A stretch of 64,000 bases of DNA from Inquilinus sp052113205 (GTDB lineage Bacteria > Pseudomonadota > Alphaproteobacteria > DSM-16000 > Inquilinaceae): assembly GCF_052113205.1 (NCBI RefSeq), contig NZ_JBFRCU010000030.1, forward strand, positions 8,311 through 72,310, read 5' to 3'. Numbering within the stretch: position 1 is the stretch's first letter; each line of letters begins with the position of its first letter. Shown piece by piece: positions 53,904 through 62,676 of this stretch. The position numbers were made by a program, and so were the translations under genes. The notes under the pieces are model-generated. The model ran no database searches and had not been told where the DNA came from. It saw only the letters and a program-made list of their open reading frames with translations.

Positions 53904-54296
53904 CTACTCCTCGAAGCGACCCGTGGCGTCGCGATCGCGGTCGTATCGTCTGGTGAGCGGAAACGGCGGCAGCCAGGATTCGCGACGGATGGTCCAGCTT
54001 TCATAGGTCGGCATCAGCTGGTCGGGGGCATCCAGGGATCCCAGGTTCAGTTCGACTTCGTCCGTGCTGCGCCCGAAAACGGTCGAGCCGCAGCGAGGGC
54101 AGAAAAACCGCCCGGCATAGTCGCGTGTCTCACCTTCGATCGTCACTGCATCCTGAGGGAAGATCGCGGATGCGTGAAACAGGGCCCCGTGATGCTTGCG
54201 GCAGTCGAGACAGTGACAAAGGCCGACCCGGTATGGGCGTCCCGACGCCACGATTCGGACGTTGCCGCACAGGCAGCCGCCGGTGAATCGGTCCAT
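53904..54296 (-). CDS. GFA / CENP-V-type zinc-binding protein
   Basis: 130 residues. Zinc-binding Cys sets: GGCLCGNVRI, CHCLDCRKHHGALF and FFCPRCGSTVFG, the standard GFA layout. Family members include glutathione-dependent formaldehyde-activating enzyme, but most are uncharacterised. Convergent with the TPR regulator 21 bases away. Confidence 0.92.
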   Translation of the reverse strand: MDRFTGGCLCGNVRIVASGRPYRVGLCHCLDCRKHHGALFHASAIFPQDAVTIEGETRDYAGRFFCPRCGSTVFGRSTDEVELNLGSLDAPDQLMPTYESWTIRRESWLPPFPLTRRYDRDRDATGRFEE

Positions 54297-54372
54297 GCTG
54301 CGTCTCCTCTGAGATCAAGCGATCGGAATGGCTAAAGCGAGCAGGGACGGGCTTTCCTGTCCCCCTCGCCAT

Positions 54373-56541
54373 TCACCCCGCCGCCTTCGCCTCGCGGCGG
54401 CGGCGGTGCAGGATCGGCTCGGTGTAGCCGTTGGGCTGGTCGAGGCCCAGCAGCACCAGGTCCAGCGCCGCCTGGAAGGCGATGCTGCGGTCGAAATCCG
54501 GCGCCATCGGCCGGTACAGCGGGTCACCGGCATTCTGGCCGTCGACCACCGCCGCCATGCGCCGCATCGTCTCCTGCACCTGCGCCTCCGTGACCAGCCC
54601 GTGCTTCAGCCAGTTGGCGATGTGCTGGGACGAGATACGCAAAGTGGCGCGGTCCTCCATCAGCCCGACATCGTTGATGTCCGGTACCTTGGAGCAGCCG
54701 ATGCCCTGGTCGATCCAGCGCACGACATAGCCCAGGATGCCCTGGGCATTGTTGTCGAGCTCGCGCTGCACCTGCTCCGCCGCCAGGTTGCGGCCGCCCA
54801 GCAGCGGTGGGGTCAGGATCGACTCCAGCTTCGCCTTCGGCCGCGACTTCAGCTCCTCCTGCCGCGCCGCCACGTCGACCGCATGGTAGTGGGTCGCGTG
54901 CAGCACCGCCGCGGTCGGCGACGGCACCCAGGCGGTGCTGGCCCCGGCGCGAGGGTGGCCGACCTTGGCCTGCAGCATCTCGGCCATGGCGTCGGGCTTG
55001 GCCCACATGCCCTTGCCGATCTGCGCCCGGCCCTTCAGCCCGGCGGCCAGGCCCTGGTCGACATTGTTGTCCTCATAGGCCCCTAGCCAGACGGCGTCCT
55101 TGATGTCGCCCTTCGGCAGCACCGGCCCGGCCAGCATGCTGGTGTGGATCTCGTCGCCGGTGCGGTCCAGGAAGCCGGTGTTGATGAACACCAGGCGGTG
55201 CCGCACCGCGCGCATGCACTCCTTGAGGTTGACGGTGGTCCGCCGCTCCTCGTCCATCACGCCGACCTTCAGCGTGTAACGCGGCAGGCCCAGCGCCTCC
55301 TCGACCCGGCCGAACAGCGTATCGGTCAGCGCCGCCTCGTCCGGCCCGTGCATCTTCGGCTTGACGATGTAGACGCTGCCGGCGCGGCTGTTGCGCGGGC
55401 CGGCGGTCTTCTGCAGGTCGTGGACGGCGCAGAACGCGGTGACCAGGGCGTCGAGGAAGCCTTCCGGCACCTCGGCCCCGTCCTGGTCCAGAACCGCGTC
55501 GGTGGTCATCAGATGGCCGACATTGCGGACCAGCATGAGACTCCGGCCGGGCAGGGTCAGCGTGCCGCCGCCGGCCGCGGTGTAGGTCCGGTCGTCCGCC
55601 AGCCGGCGGGTCAGGCTCTTGCCGCCCTTGACGAAGGTCTCGGCCAGGTCGCCCTTCATCAGCCCCAGCCAGTTGCGGTAGACTGCGACCTTGTCCTCGG
55701 CATCGACCGCCGCGACCGAATCCTCGCAGTCCTGGATGGTGGTGATCGCCGCCTCCAGCACCACGTCCTTGACGCCCGACGGGTTGTCGGCGCCGATCGG
55801 GTGCGACCGGTCGATCTGTAGCTCGACATGCAGGTTGTGGTTGCGGAACAGCAGACGGCGCGTCCCGTCCTCGCCGGCGTAGCCGACGAACTGCTCGGGA
55901 TGGGCGAGGGTGGTGGTCGACCCGTCGGCCAGCACGATCTCCAGCGCCGCACCGGTCAGGCGATATTCCGCCACCTGGCCGTGGCTGCCGGCGGCGAGCG
56001 GGATCGCGGTGTCCAGGAGCCGCGCCGCCTCGGCGATCACCGCCTGGCCGCGCTTACGGTTGAAGCCGGCGCCGGGTGCCAGGTCGCCGGTCTGCGGGAT
56101 CGCGTCGGTGCCGTAGAGCGCGTCGTACAGGCTGCCCCAGCGGGCATTGGCCGCGTTCAGGGCGAAGCGCCCGTTCATCACCGGCACCACCAGCTGCGGC
56201 CCGGCGATGGTGGCGATCTCCGCATCGACGTTGCCGGTGTCGATGGTGAAGTCCGGCCCTTCCTCGCGCAGATAGCCGATGCCGCTCAGGAAGGCGCGGT
56301 ACTCGGCCGGGTCGAAGCTCTGGCCCCGCCGGTCCTGATGCCAGGCATCGATCTGCTGCTGCAGCCGGTCGCGCTCCGCCAGCAGCGCCCGGTTGACCGG
56401 GCCGAGCTCCGCCACGATCGCGGCGAAATGGCGCCAGACGGCGTCGGGGTCAACGCCGGTGCCGGGGGCGATCTCCCGCTCGACCAGATCCGCCAGGGAC
56501 GAGGCCACCCTCAGGGTGTGCCGGGAAACGGTGGAGGTCAT
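54373..56541 (-). CDS. glcB: Malate synthase G
   Basis: 722 residues, the normal length for the monomeric G form. Condenses glyoxylate and acetyl-CoA to malate. Family segments: FALNAANARWGSLYDALYGTD, NRKRGQAVI, DGSTTTLAHPEQFVGYAGEDG, VYIVKPKMHGPDEAALTDTLF, VGVMDEERRTTVNLKECM, FLDRTGDEIHTSM. No isocitrate lyase is nearby, so it may serve glycolate or glyoxylate use as well as the glyoxylate shunt. Confidence 0.97.
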   Translation of the reverse strand: MTSTVSRHTLRVASSLADLVEREIAPGTGVDPDAVWRHFAAIVAELGPVNRALLAERDRLQQQIDAWHQDRRGQSFDPAEYRAFLSGIGYLREEGPDFTIDTGNVDAEIATIAGPQLVVPVMNGRFALNAANARWGSLYDALYGTDAIPQTGDLAPGAGFNRKRGQAVIAEAARLLDTAIPLAAGSHGQVAEYRLTGAALEIVLADGSTTTLAHPEQFVGYAGEDGTRRLLFRNHNLHVELQIDRSHPIGADNPSGVKDVVLEAAITTIQDCEDSVAAVDAEDKVAVYRNWLGLMKGDLAETFVKGGKSLTRRLADDRTYTAAGGGTLTLPGRSLMLVRNVGHLMTTDAVLDQDGAEVPEGFLDALVTAFCAVHDLQKTAGPRNSRAGSVYIVKPKMHGPDEAALTDTLFGRVEEALGLPRYTLKVGVMDEERRTTVNLKECMRAVRHRLVFINTGFLDRTGDEIHTSMLAGPVLPKGDIKDAVWLGAYEDNNVDQGLAAGLKGRAQIGKGMWAKPDAMAEMLQAKVGHPRAGASTAWVPSPTAAVLHATHYHAVDVAARQEELKSRPKAKLESILTPPLLGGRNLAAEQVQRELDNNAQGILGYVVRWIDQGIGCSKVPDINDVGLMEDRATLRISSQHIANWLKHGLVTEAQVQETMRRMAAVVDGQNAGDPLYRPMAPDFDRSIAFQAALDLVLLGLDQPNGYTEPILHRRRREAKAAG

Positions 56542-56828
56542 GAGCAGCGCCGTGGTTGGAGGGCCATGATCATCCGGCTAATGCAACGGCCGCCGCCTGT
56601 CCAGCGTGCCGCGGCCGTTTCCCGCGATGCGGAAATCGCTCCATCGCAATATCGGGGATCAGGCGGGTTCCGGCGTGGCGGCACAGCTAAACCACCCCGA
56701 TCCGGCGCCGCCGGTCGGGCTTCGATGTCGCGCCGGTCTGGCGGCTTCGCTTGCCGGCGGACCCCAGGCATGAACGGACCCGCGCCCCGGGGCGGAAAGC
56801 CACCCGACCGGGACGCGGGCCGAGTCGG

Positions 56829-57038
56829 TCAGAGGGCCTTCAGGTTCTCGGCCGACGATTTGTTGCGGCGCGGATCCATCTGCTCCTCATAGGAGACCCG
56901 CTGGCCTTCGTTCAGGCCGCGCAGTCCGGCGCGCTCGACGGCGGAGATATGGACGAACACGTCCGGCCCGCCGCCTTCCGGCTGGATGAACCCGAAACCC
57001 TTGGTGCTGTTGAACCACTTCACGGTGCCGATCGGCAT
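56829..57038 (-). CDS. Cold-shock domain protein (CspA family)
   Basis: 69 residues from the ATG with gggaggc upstream; a much longer reading of the frame is a shadow. RNA-binding motifs RNP1 KGFGFIQP and RNP2 VFVHISAVERAG are intact, after the canonical start MPIGTVKWFN. The C-terminus QMDPRRNKSSAENLKAL is alphaproteobacterial in style. A GC-rich hairpin with one G-T pair (arms about 56778-56821) may terminate it. Confidence 0.94.
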   Translation of the reverse strand: MPIGTVKWFNSTKGFGFIQPEGGGPDVFVHISAVERAGLRGLNEGQRVSYEEQMDPRRNKSSAENLKAL

Positions 57039-57543
57039 CGCTTGCCTCCCACGATAGATGGCGCCGCGCCACAGCGCGCGACGCGTCAGTCGGTCCCCGC
57101 GAAGGCAACGATCCATGACCGCGGGTTGCGGTCGGCCGGCCATCCGAACCGGAGTGACGGCCCATGATGGAGCGGGTTTCGCCGCGATGGCAAGAAGATG
57201 ATGCGATGGTCTCGGCATCCGGTCCCGGTGCTCGGGGCCATCGCTCGCGCTCCGATGGCCCGGCCGCAGGAGTCGGATCATGCGGGGACCTTCATCATCG
57301 ACGCGCCATGAATTGGCTGGAGCGGATGAGTTCTGCACAGGTGCGCAGATGTTCGGATGAGAATTTATGGATGGTCGGCCAAGTCTGTCCGATGCCGCGC
57401 CGGCAGTCGGACAGAAGCGCGCCGGCCCTTCCCGGCAGGCCGCCAGTCGATGCCTTGAACCCGCCGGGGAAGCGTTCGACGATGGCGACTGCATATTCGC
57501 GGGCAGGCTGCGACCGGACCGGGATCGCAGGGGGAGGGTTGGG
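57039..57543. other. 505-base gap between csp and the TRIC-like gene
   Basis: No gene is convincing. It must contain the csp leader and promoter on the minus strand. Two clear hairpins: gggccatcg/cgatggccc (57234-57242 and 57252-57260) and a longer one at 57385-57414. ORFs here lack ribosome sites or family patterns. Confidence 0.55.
57385..57414. other. Strong intergenic hairpin, possible structured RNA
   Basis: ctgtccga then tgccg pairs with cggca then, after a bulged g, tcggacag: 13 base pairs, three-base loop. No T-run follows in either direction, so it is not a classic terminator. It lies 130 bases before the TRIC-like gene. Confidence 0.4.
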
Positions 57544-58182
57544 ATGCAGGGGCAGATCGGGCTCTGGCTGGACTGGGTCGGCGTGGCCGTCTTCGCGCTG
57601 ACCGGCGCCCTGGTCGCGGCGCGCCGCCAGGCCGATCCGGTGGGCTTCATCATCCTGGCCACCGCCACGGGAATCGGCGGCGGCACCTTGCGCGACCTGC
57701 TGCTCGGCATCGGGCCGGTGTTCTGGATCGCCGATCCGGTCGACCTGGTGATCTGCGTTGTCGTCGCCCTGACTGTGTTCTTCGGCCATCCGACCTTTCC
57801 GGTCCGTGCCGGCGACGGCAGGCGGCGCCGGGTGATCGTCTGGGCCGATGCGGTCGGCATGGCGCTGTTCGCGGTGACCGGGGCCGAACGGGCGATGGAT
57901 GCCGGGGCGCCGGCGGTCTCGGCGATCGTGCTCGGCGCCATGACCGCGACCTTCGGCGGCATCATCCGCGACGTCATCATCGGCCAGGTCACGCTGATCG
58001 TCAGCGGCGAGATCTACGTCACCGCCGCCGTCCTAGGCGCCACGGTCTATGTGGTGGTCCGGGCGATCTCCGGCGACGCGCTGCTGGCGGCCTGCGTCGG
58101 CGCGGCGGCCGCCTTCGGCCTGCGGGCGCTGGCGCTCGGCCTCGGCTGGTCGCTGCCGCGCTTTCCGTCGGACACCGGCTGA
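57544..58182 (+). CDS. UPF0126/TRIC-family membrane protein
   Basis: 212 residues from an ATG with gggggaggg. Seven-helix protein built of two repeats: ATATGIGGGTLRDLLLG and GAMTATFGGIIRDVIIGQV carry the twin GGGxxRD motif of the TRIC/YicG family. Bacterial members are trimeric cation-selective channels; some are annotated as glycine transporters. Confidence 0.9.
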   Translation: MQGQIGLWLDWVGVAVFALTGALVAARRQADPVGFIILATATGIGGGTLRDLLLGIGPVFWIADPVDLVICVVVALTVFFGHPTFPVRAGDGRRRRVIVWADAVGMALFAVTGAERAMDAGAPAVSAIVLGAMTATFGGIIRDVIIGQVTLIVSGEIYVTAAVLGATVYVVVRAISGDALLAACVGAAAAFGLRALALGLGWSLPRFPSDTG

Positions 58183-58222
58183 CCGCCCGGAACCGGTCCT
58201 CCATCGCGGCCGTTCCCCAGGC

Positions 58223-58819
58223 ATGGAATCCTTGGAGTCGGTGGCAGCGGAGGCACGCGGCTGCACCCGCTGCCCGCTGTACAAGGCGGCGACGCAGACG
58301 GTGTTCGGCGAAGGCCCGGCGGAGGCGCTGGTCGTCTTCGTTGGCGAGCAGCCGGGCGACCAGGAGGACCAGCAGGGCCGGCCCTTCGTCGGCCCTGCCG
58401 GGCGAATGTTCGACAAGGCCCTGGCCGAAGCCGGCATCCCGCGCGACCGCGCCTATATCACCAACGCGGTCAAGCACTTCAAATTCGCGCCGCGCGGCAA
58501 GCGCCGCCTGCACAAGCGGCCGAACGCCTTCGAGATCGACCGCTGCAAATGGTGGCTCGACCGTGAGTTGGCGCTGATTCGGCCGCGCCTGACCGTGGCC
58601 CTCGGCGCCACCGCGGCGCGGGCCCTGACGGGGCGGCCGCTGGCGATCGGCGAGAACCGCGGTCGGGTGTTCGACCTGGCGCCGGAGCTGCCGGGCCTGG
58701 TCACGGTGCATCCGTCATCGCTGCTGCGGGTGCCGGACCCCGAGGCGCGACGGCTGGCCTATGCCGCGTTCCTGAAGGATTTGGCCGTTGTCGCCGATGC
58801 GCTCACACTCGAAGGGTGA
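58223..58819 (+). CDS. udgX: UdgX-type uracil-DNA glycosylase
   Basis: 198 residues from ATG of MESLESVAAEARGCTRC. Belongs to the Fe-S UDG superfamily (family 4-like): Cys14 and Cys17, motif GEQPGDQEDQQGRPFVGPAG (41-60), TNAVKHFKFAPRGKRRLHK and HPSSLLR (163-169). The insert KRRLH at 93-97, with its His97, is the hallmark of UdgX, which becomes covalently linked to the abasic site after removing uracil. Only three Cys are present (14, 17, 108); His85 occupies the place of the missing one and may be the fourth cluster ligand (inference). The ATG has no strong ribosome site. Confidence 0.9.
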   Translation: MESLESVAAEARGCTRCPLYKAATQTVFGEGPAEALVVFVGEQPGDQEDQQGRPFVGPAGRMFDKALAEAGIPRDRAYITNAVKHFKFAPRGKRRLHKRPNAFEIDRCKWWLDRELALIRPRLTVALGATAARALTGRPLAIGENRGRVFDLAPELPGLVTVHPSSLLRVPDPEARRLAYAAFLKDLAVVADALTLEG

Positions 58820-58866
58820 ACCGGCGGCAGCAACGTGCGTCCGGACACAAGGAGAGGAGATCGACC

Positions 58867-59076
58867 ATGGGTCATACCTACGCCATCACCGAGCTTGCCG
58901 GCTCGTCCGAGAAGGGCCTCGAGGACGCGATCCAGGGCGCCGTCGCCACCGCGTCGAAGACCCTGCGCAACCTGGACTGGTTCGAGGTGAAGGAGATCCG
59001 CGGCCAGCTCAAGGACGGCAAGGTGGCGCATTACCAGGTCGTGCTGCGCCTCGGCTTCCGCTACGACGAGAAATAG
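58867..59076 (+). CDS. Dodecin
   Basis: 69 residues, ATG with aaggagaggagatcg. Full dodecin pattern: YAITELAGSSEKGLEDAI, AVATASKTLRNLDWFEVKEI, RGQLKDGKVAHYQVVLRLGF. Dodecins form hollow 12-mers that bind and store flavins or CoA and quench flavin photochemistry. The conserved Trp of the flavin site is present in LDWFEV. Follows udgX by 47 bases. Confidence 0.94.
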   Translation: MGHTYAITELAGSSEKGLEDAIQGAVATASKTLRNLDWFEVKEIRGQLKDGKVAHYQVVLRLGFRYDEK

Positions 59077-59097
59077 CACTCGCCGTCGGAGGGGCTG

Positions 59098-60153
59098 TCA
59101 GGCCAGCCCCTCCAGCAGCGCCGCCGCCACCCGTCCGGCGCCCAGCCCGTCGCACAGCGCGGCGGAGGCGCGGGACAGGCGGCGCAGTTCGTCCGTGTCG
59201 TCGAGGAAGGCGGCGATCGCGGCCCGCAGCGCGGCATCGTCCAGCGCCGCCGCATCGCCGGCCAGGGCGACGCATCCGGCGGCGGCCAGGGCCAGCGCCG
59301 TCGGCTTCTGGTTGTCGGCCAGGGTGACCGCCAGCGTCGGCAGGCCGAGGCAGCAGCGCTCCCACGAGCTGCTGCCCATCGCTCCGATCGCCGCATCCGC
59401 CTGCAGTATCGCCCGCGCCATGTCCTCGAGCCCGACATGACAGCGGAAGCGCGGGTCGGCGGCGGCGATAGCCCGTACCCGATCGATGCTGGGCGCGACC
59501 GGCCCCAACACCACCTCGGCGCGGGCGAAATCCGGGATGCTCGCCAGGGCGGCGCAGACCCGGCCGGTGATGCCGCCGACATCGGTCAGGCCGAGCGACA
59601 CCAGGATCATCCGCGGCCGGCCCGCATCCCGGCGTCGCGCCAGCGCCGCCGGCCGCAGCGCGGGAAAATCCGGGCGCAGCAGGGCGTAATCGAGGCCGAT
59701 CAGCCGCCGGCAGCCGGGCGGCAGCAGCCCGTCATAGCCGGCCGGCTCAGTGCCGAAGTTCTGGTTCAGCAGCAGGTCGCAGTGATGCGGCGCCGAGGCC
59801 AGGTCGTCGATCACCAGCAGGCGGCGCGCGGCGGCGGCGAAGGTCCGCTCCTCCGGCGCCATCCAGCGATAGAGGTCGCAGACCGCCGCGTCGGCGCCGT
59901 CGGGCCAAGCCGTGCGGACCGCCGCCACCGCCGCCTCGGGGCTCGGCTCGACGACGCGGCAGGCAACGCCCGCCAGGGCCGGCAGCACGGACGCGGCCTC
60001 GCCGTTCACCAGAAACAGGCACTCCGCACCGCGATCGGCCAGGGCCCGGGCCAGGGTCAGGCAGCGCATCGCATGGCCGCCGCCGATCGGCGCGGAAGCC
60101 TCCAGCCGGAAGGCTACGCGGGGCCCGGCGCTGCTCTCAGACCGTCCAGCCAT
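59098..60153 (-). CDS. pseG: PseG-like UDP-sugar hydrolase/glycosyltransferase-fold protein
   Basis: 351 residues. The GT-B fold N-terminus FRLEASAPIGGGHAMRCLTLARAL has the GGGHxMR signature of PseG, which removes UDP from UDP-2,4-diacetamido-altrose in pseudaminic acid synthesis. Later GAMGSSSWERCCLGLPTLAV is the UDP-binding half. No other pse genes are in the window, so the exact substrate is uncertain. Starts within the cupin gene (17-base overlap). Confidence 0.82.
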   Translation of the reverse strand: MAGRSESSAGPRVAFRLEASAPIGGGHAMRCLTLARALADRGAECLFLVNGEAASVLPALAGVACRVVEPSPEAAVAAVRTAWPDGADAAVCDLYRWMAPEERTFAAAARRLLVIDDLASAPHHCDLLLNQNFGTEPAGYDGLLPPGCRRLIGLDYALLRPDFPALRPAALARRRDAGRPRMILVSLGLTDVGGITGRVCAALASIPDFARAEVVLGPVAPSIDRVRAIAAADPRFRCHVGLEDMARAILQADAAIGAMGSSSWERCCLGLPTLAVTLADNQKPTALALAAAGCVALAGDAAALDDAALRAAIAAFLDDTDELRRLSRASAALCDGLGAGRVAAALLEGLA

Positions 60154-60460
60154 CGAGCGCGCCCGGCCGCTTGATCTCGATCTCGACGAAGGCGATCGGG
60201 TGCGGCGAGCCGTTCATCACGTCGTGGCGGATGCCGGCGGGGCGCATATAGGACTGGCCCTCGGCCAGCGGCACCGCGGTCTCGGTCTCGCCATTGTGGA
60301 TCCGCAGCGTGCCGGCGCGCAGCATGATGACGAAATACGGGGAGCCGTGCTGGTGCCAGCCGGTCGCGGCGCCGGGTTCGAAGTCCCAGCGCGTGATCCG
60401 GACAGTGTCGTCGTCCTGCTGCAAGGTCGGCGTCGCCCGCGGCGCGTCATGGAAGGTCAT
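60137..60460 (-). CDS. Cupin-domain protein
   Basis: 107 residues. Cupin motif 1 ATGWHQHGSPYFVIMLRAGTL (His-x-His and later acidic position lost), motif 2 PAGIRHDVMNG. Could bind a metal ion; the Glu of motif 1 is not evident. It is translationally coupled to the PseG-like gene, so it may act on the same sugar or be a sensor (inference). Confidence 0.85.
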   Translation of the reverse strand: MTFHDAPRATPTLQQDDDTVRITRWDFEPGAATGWHQHGSPYFVIMLRAGTLRIHNGETETAVPLAEGQSYMRPAGIRHDVMNGSPHPIAFVEIEIKRPGALDGWTV

Positions 60461-60588
60461 GGTTCTCTTTGCTCCGACTCACCCGGCGCCCACAGTGCGA
60501 TCCGGGACGGCCGCGGGCAAGCGGCAGGCGCATCGTTGTCAGCCCCGGGCGGAGGGGCTAGACAGGCGGGAACCAGGAGGGGCGGACG

Positions 60589-61506
60589 ATGCGGGGATGG
60601 ATGGGGGCGGTGGCCCTGGCGGTCATGACGGCAGCGGCCGGTCCTGCCGCGGCCGAGTCGGTGTCGGTGCTGACGCCCTATCTCTCCGCCGTCGCCACCG
60701 GCGAGATGATCGAGACCTTCAAGGCCGATGCCGAAAAGCATGGCTGGACCGTCTCGGTGGTCGACACCGCCGGCGATTTCGGCGCCTTGGCCAGCCGGGT
60801 CGAGGATGTGGTCAACGCCCGCACGGGCGCCATCGTGCTGGTTTCGATCAACCCGGCGCAGATCCAGGACCAGGTCGGCAAGGCCGCGGCCGCCGGCATC
60901 CCGGTCTTCGCTATCGATGGGGCGACCGGGCCGGGGGTGACGCTGAACGTGACCTCGGACAACCACGCCCTTGGCAAGACCATGACCGACCACCTGTTCG
61001 GCCGGTTGGGCGGCAAGGGCACGATCGTGCGCTTCTTCCATTCCGCCCATCCCGGCGTGCATCAGCGCGAGATCGCGCTGGACGAGGCGCTGCAGGCGGC
61101 GCCGGGCATTCGCCAGGTGGCCGACCACTACGTCCAGGTGCCGGGCCAGATCGACGACAGCCGCAATGCGATGGAGGCGATGCTGGCGGCAAACCCGGCA
61201 CCGGGCGCGATCAGTGCGGTCTGGGCGGCCTGGGACGAGCCCGGCATCGGCGCCCTGCTGGCGCTGCAGGCGGCCGGGCGGACCGACATCGTCATCGCCG
61301 GCATCGACGGCAACCCGCAGGCGATCGACCTGATCCGGCAATGCACGCCCTTCATCGCCACGGTGCGGCAGAACTTCGCCGAGATGGCGACGATCACGGC
61401 CGGGCAGATGGCCAAGGTCTTCGCCGGCGGCAAGCCGGATGCGGCCGAGCTCTATGCACCCGGTACGCTGATCACCCGCGAGAGCCTGGGTGTGACCTGC
61501 CCGTGA
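60589..61506 (+). CDS. Sugar ABC transporter substrate-binding protein (RbsB-like)
   Basis: 305 residues; ATG with an aggagg site. Signal peptide MRGWMGAVALAVMTAAAGPA ending AAA-E. Type I binding fold: EKHGWTVSVVDTAGDFGALA, AIVLVSINPAQIQDQVGKAA, GIPVFAIDGATGPGVTLNVTSD and IAGIDGNPQAIDLI. Followed on the same strand by permease and FGGY kinase, so the ligand is probably a sugar or polyol phosphorylated by that kinase. Confidence 0.92.
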   Translation: MRGWMGAVALAVMTAAAGPAAAESVSVLTPYLSAVATGEMIETFKADAEKHGWTVSVVDTAGDFGALASRVEDVVNARTGAIVLVSINPAQIQDQVGKAAAAGIPVFAIDGATGPGVTLNVTSDNHALGKTMTDHLFGRLGGKGTIVRFFHSAHPGVHQREIALDEALQAAPGIRQVADHYVQVPGQIDDSRNAMEAMLAANPAPGAISAVWAAWDEPGIGALLALQAAGRTDIVIAGIDGNPQAIDLIRQCTPFIATVRQNFAEMATITAGQMAKVFAGGKPDAAELYAPGTLITRESLGVTCP

Positions 61507-61535
61507 GAGATCTTCGGAACGGGAGCCTGTTCCTC

Positions 61536-61710
61536 TCTAGTCCCCCCTCCCCTTGCGGGAAGGGGGCAGGGGGAGGGGTCTGCGCGCGTCCGCGCGCGAA
61601 TGCGCAAAGCACAGGCTTCGCCGTCGAGATCGGTTCGTCCGACTTCAGTCCGGTCTCCACGGCGAAAACCCCCTCCCCCTATCCCCCTCCCGCGAGGGGA
61701 GGGGGGACCC
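61536..61710. repeat. Large GC-rich palindromic repeat, copy 2
   Basis: About 175 bases matching 22960-23133: ctagtcccccctccccttgc at the left and ctcccgcgaggggaggggg at the right, with shared inner parts agggggagg, tctgcgcgcgtccgcgcgcg and ggcgaaaaccccctccccct. Located inside a transporter operon, 30 bases after the binding-protein stop and 24 bases before the permease GTG. The leader of the permease is thus mostly a large hairpin. Confidence 0.85.
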
Positions 61711-61734
61711 TTTTTCTTTTGGGGAGCGTGCGCC

Positions 61735-62676
61735 GTGCCGGCTGAGGCGCGGCTGGTCGAGCGCTTCGGCACGCCGGCGGCGCTGGCCGCGATCGTGCTC
61801 GGCTTCGCCCTGGCGCGGCCGGACGCCTTCGCCACCGCCGCCAACCTGCTCAACGTCACCCAGCAGATGGCGATCCTGGCGATCGCCGCCGCCGCCGCGA
61901 CCCTGGTCATGGTGATCGGCGAATTCGACCTGTCGGTCGGTTTCATCGCCTCGCTGGCCGGCGTGCTGGTGGTCAAGCTGCTGGCGGCCGGCATCGGACC
62001 GGGCCCGGCGATCCTGCTGACGCTGCTGGCCTGTGCCCTGGTCGGCGGTATCAACGGGCTGGTTGCGTACGGCCTCCGGGCACCGTCTTTCATCGCCACG
62101 CTGGCGCTGGGCACCATCGCCTCGGGCGTTGCCTATTGGCTATCGGGCGGCGCCAGCCTGTTCCAGGGCATCCCGCCGGGCTTCACCGCGCTGGCCCGGG
62201 CCGCGGCCGGCCCGGTGCCGGTGCTGACGCTGTGGATGCTGGCGGTGCTGCTCGCGGCCGGTGGCACCCTGGCCCTGACCGTGTTCGGCCGGCGGCTGAT
62301 CGCGATCGGCAGCAACCGCGAGGCGGCGCGCCTGTCCGGCGTTCCGATCGGCCGCCCGGTGGTCGCCGTCTTCGCGATTTCTGCCGCCCTGTCCGGCCTG
62401 GCCGGGGTGCTGCTGGCGGCGCGGCTGGGCAGCGTCCAGCACACCATGGGCGAAAGCCTGCTGCTGCCGGCCTATGCCGCGGTGTTTCTGGGCATGACCG
62501 CGTTCCGCGGCGGCCGGCCGAACGTGACCGGCACCGCGGTCGGTGTCGCCATCATCACGGTGCTGGCGAACGGGCTGACCATCCTCAACGTCGATCCGTT
62601 CTTCCAGAAGATGGTCACCGGCGCGATCATCATCGCCGCGGTGATGTTGCGCCGCTTCGGCATGGCGGCACGATGA
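61735..62676 (+). CDS. Sugar ABC transporter permease (RbsC-like)
   Basis: 313 residues from GTG (VPAEARLVERFG); an upstream in-frame ATG lies in the repeat and is rejected. BPD_transp_2 motifs: AAATLVMVIGEFDLSVGFIASLAGV, YGLRAPSFIATLALGTIASGVA and FGRRLIAIGSNREAARLSGVP. About nine membrane helices. Its stop overlaps the kinase ATG (ATGA). No ATPase gene is seen between the binding protein and kinase. Confidence 0.9.
   Translation: MPAEARLVERFGTPAALAAIVLGFALARPDAFATAANLLNVTQQMAILAIAAAAATLVMVIGEFDLSVGFIASLAGVLVVKLLAAGIGPGPAILLTLLACALVGGINGLVAYGLRAPSFIATLALGTIASGVAYWLSGGASLFQGIPPGFTALARAAAGPVPVLTLWMLAVLLAAGGTLALTVFGRRLIAIGSNREAARLSGVPIGRPVVAVFAISAALSGLAGVLLAARLGSVQHTMGESLLLPAYAAVFLGMTAFRGGRPNVTGTAVGVAIITVLANGLTILNVDPFFQKMVTGAIIIAAVMLRRFGMAAR

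Noticed and set aside
57164..57601. Plus-strand ORF across the csp-TRIC gap
   Set aside because: Overlaps the start of the TRIC-like gene in another frame, lacks family pattern and ribosome site.
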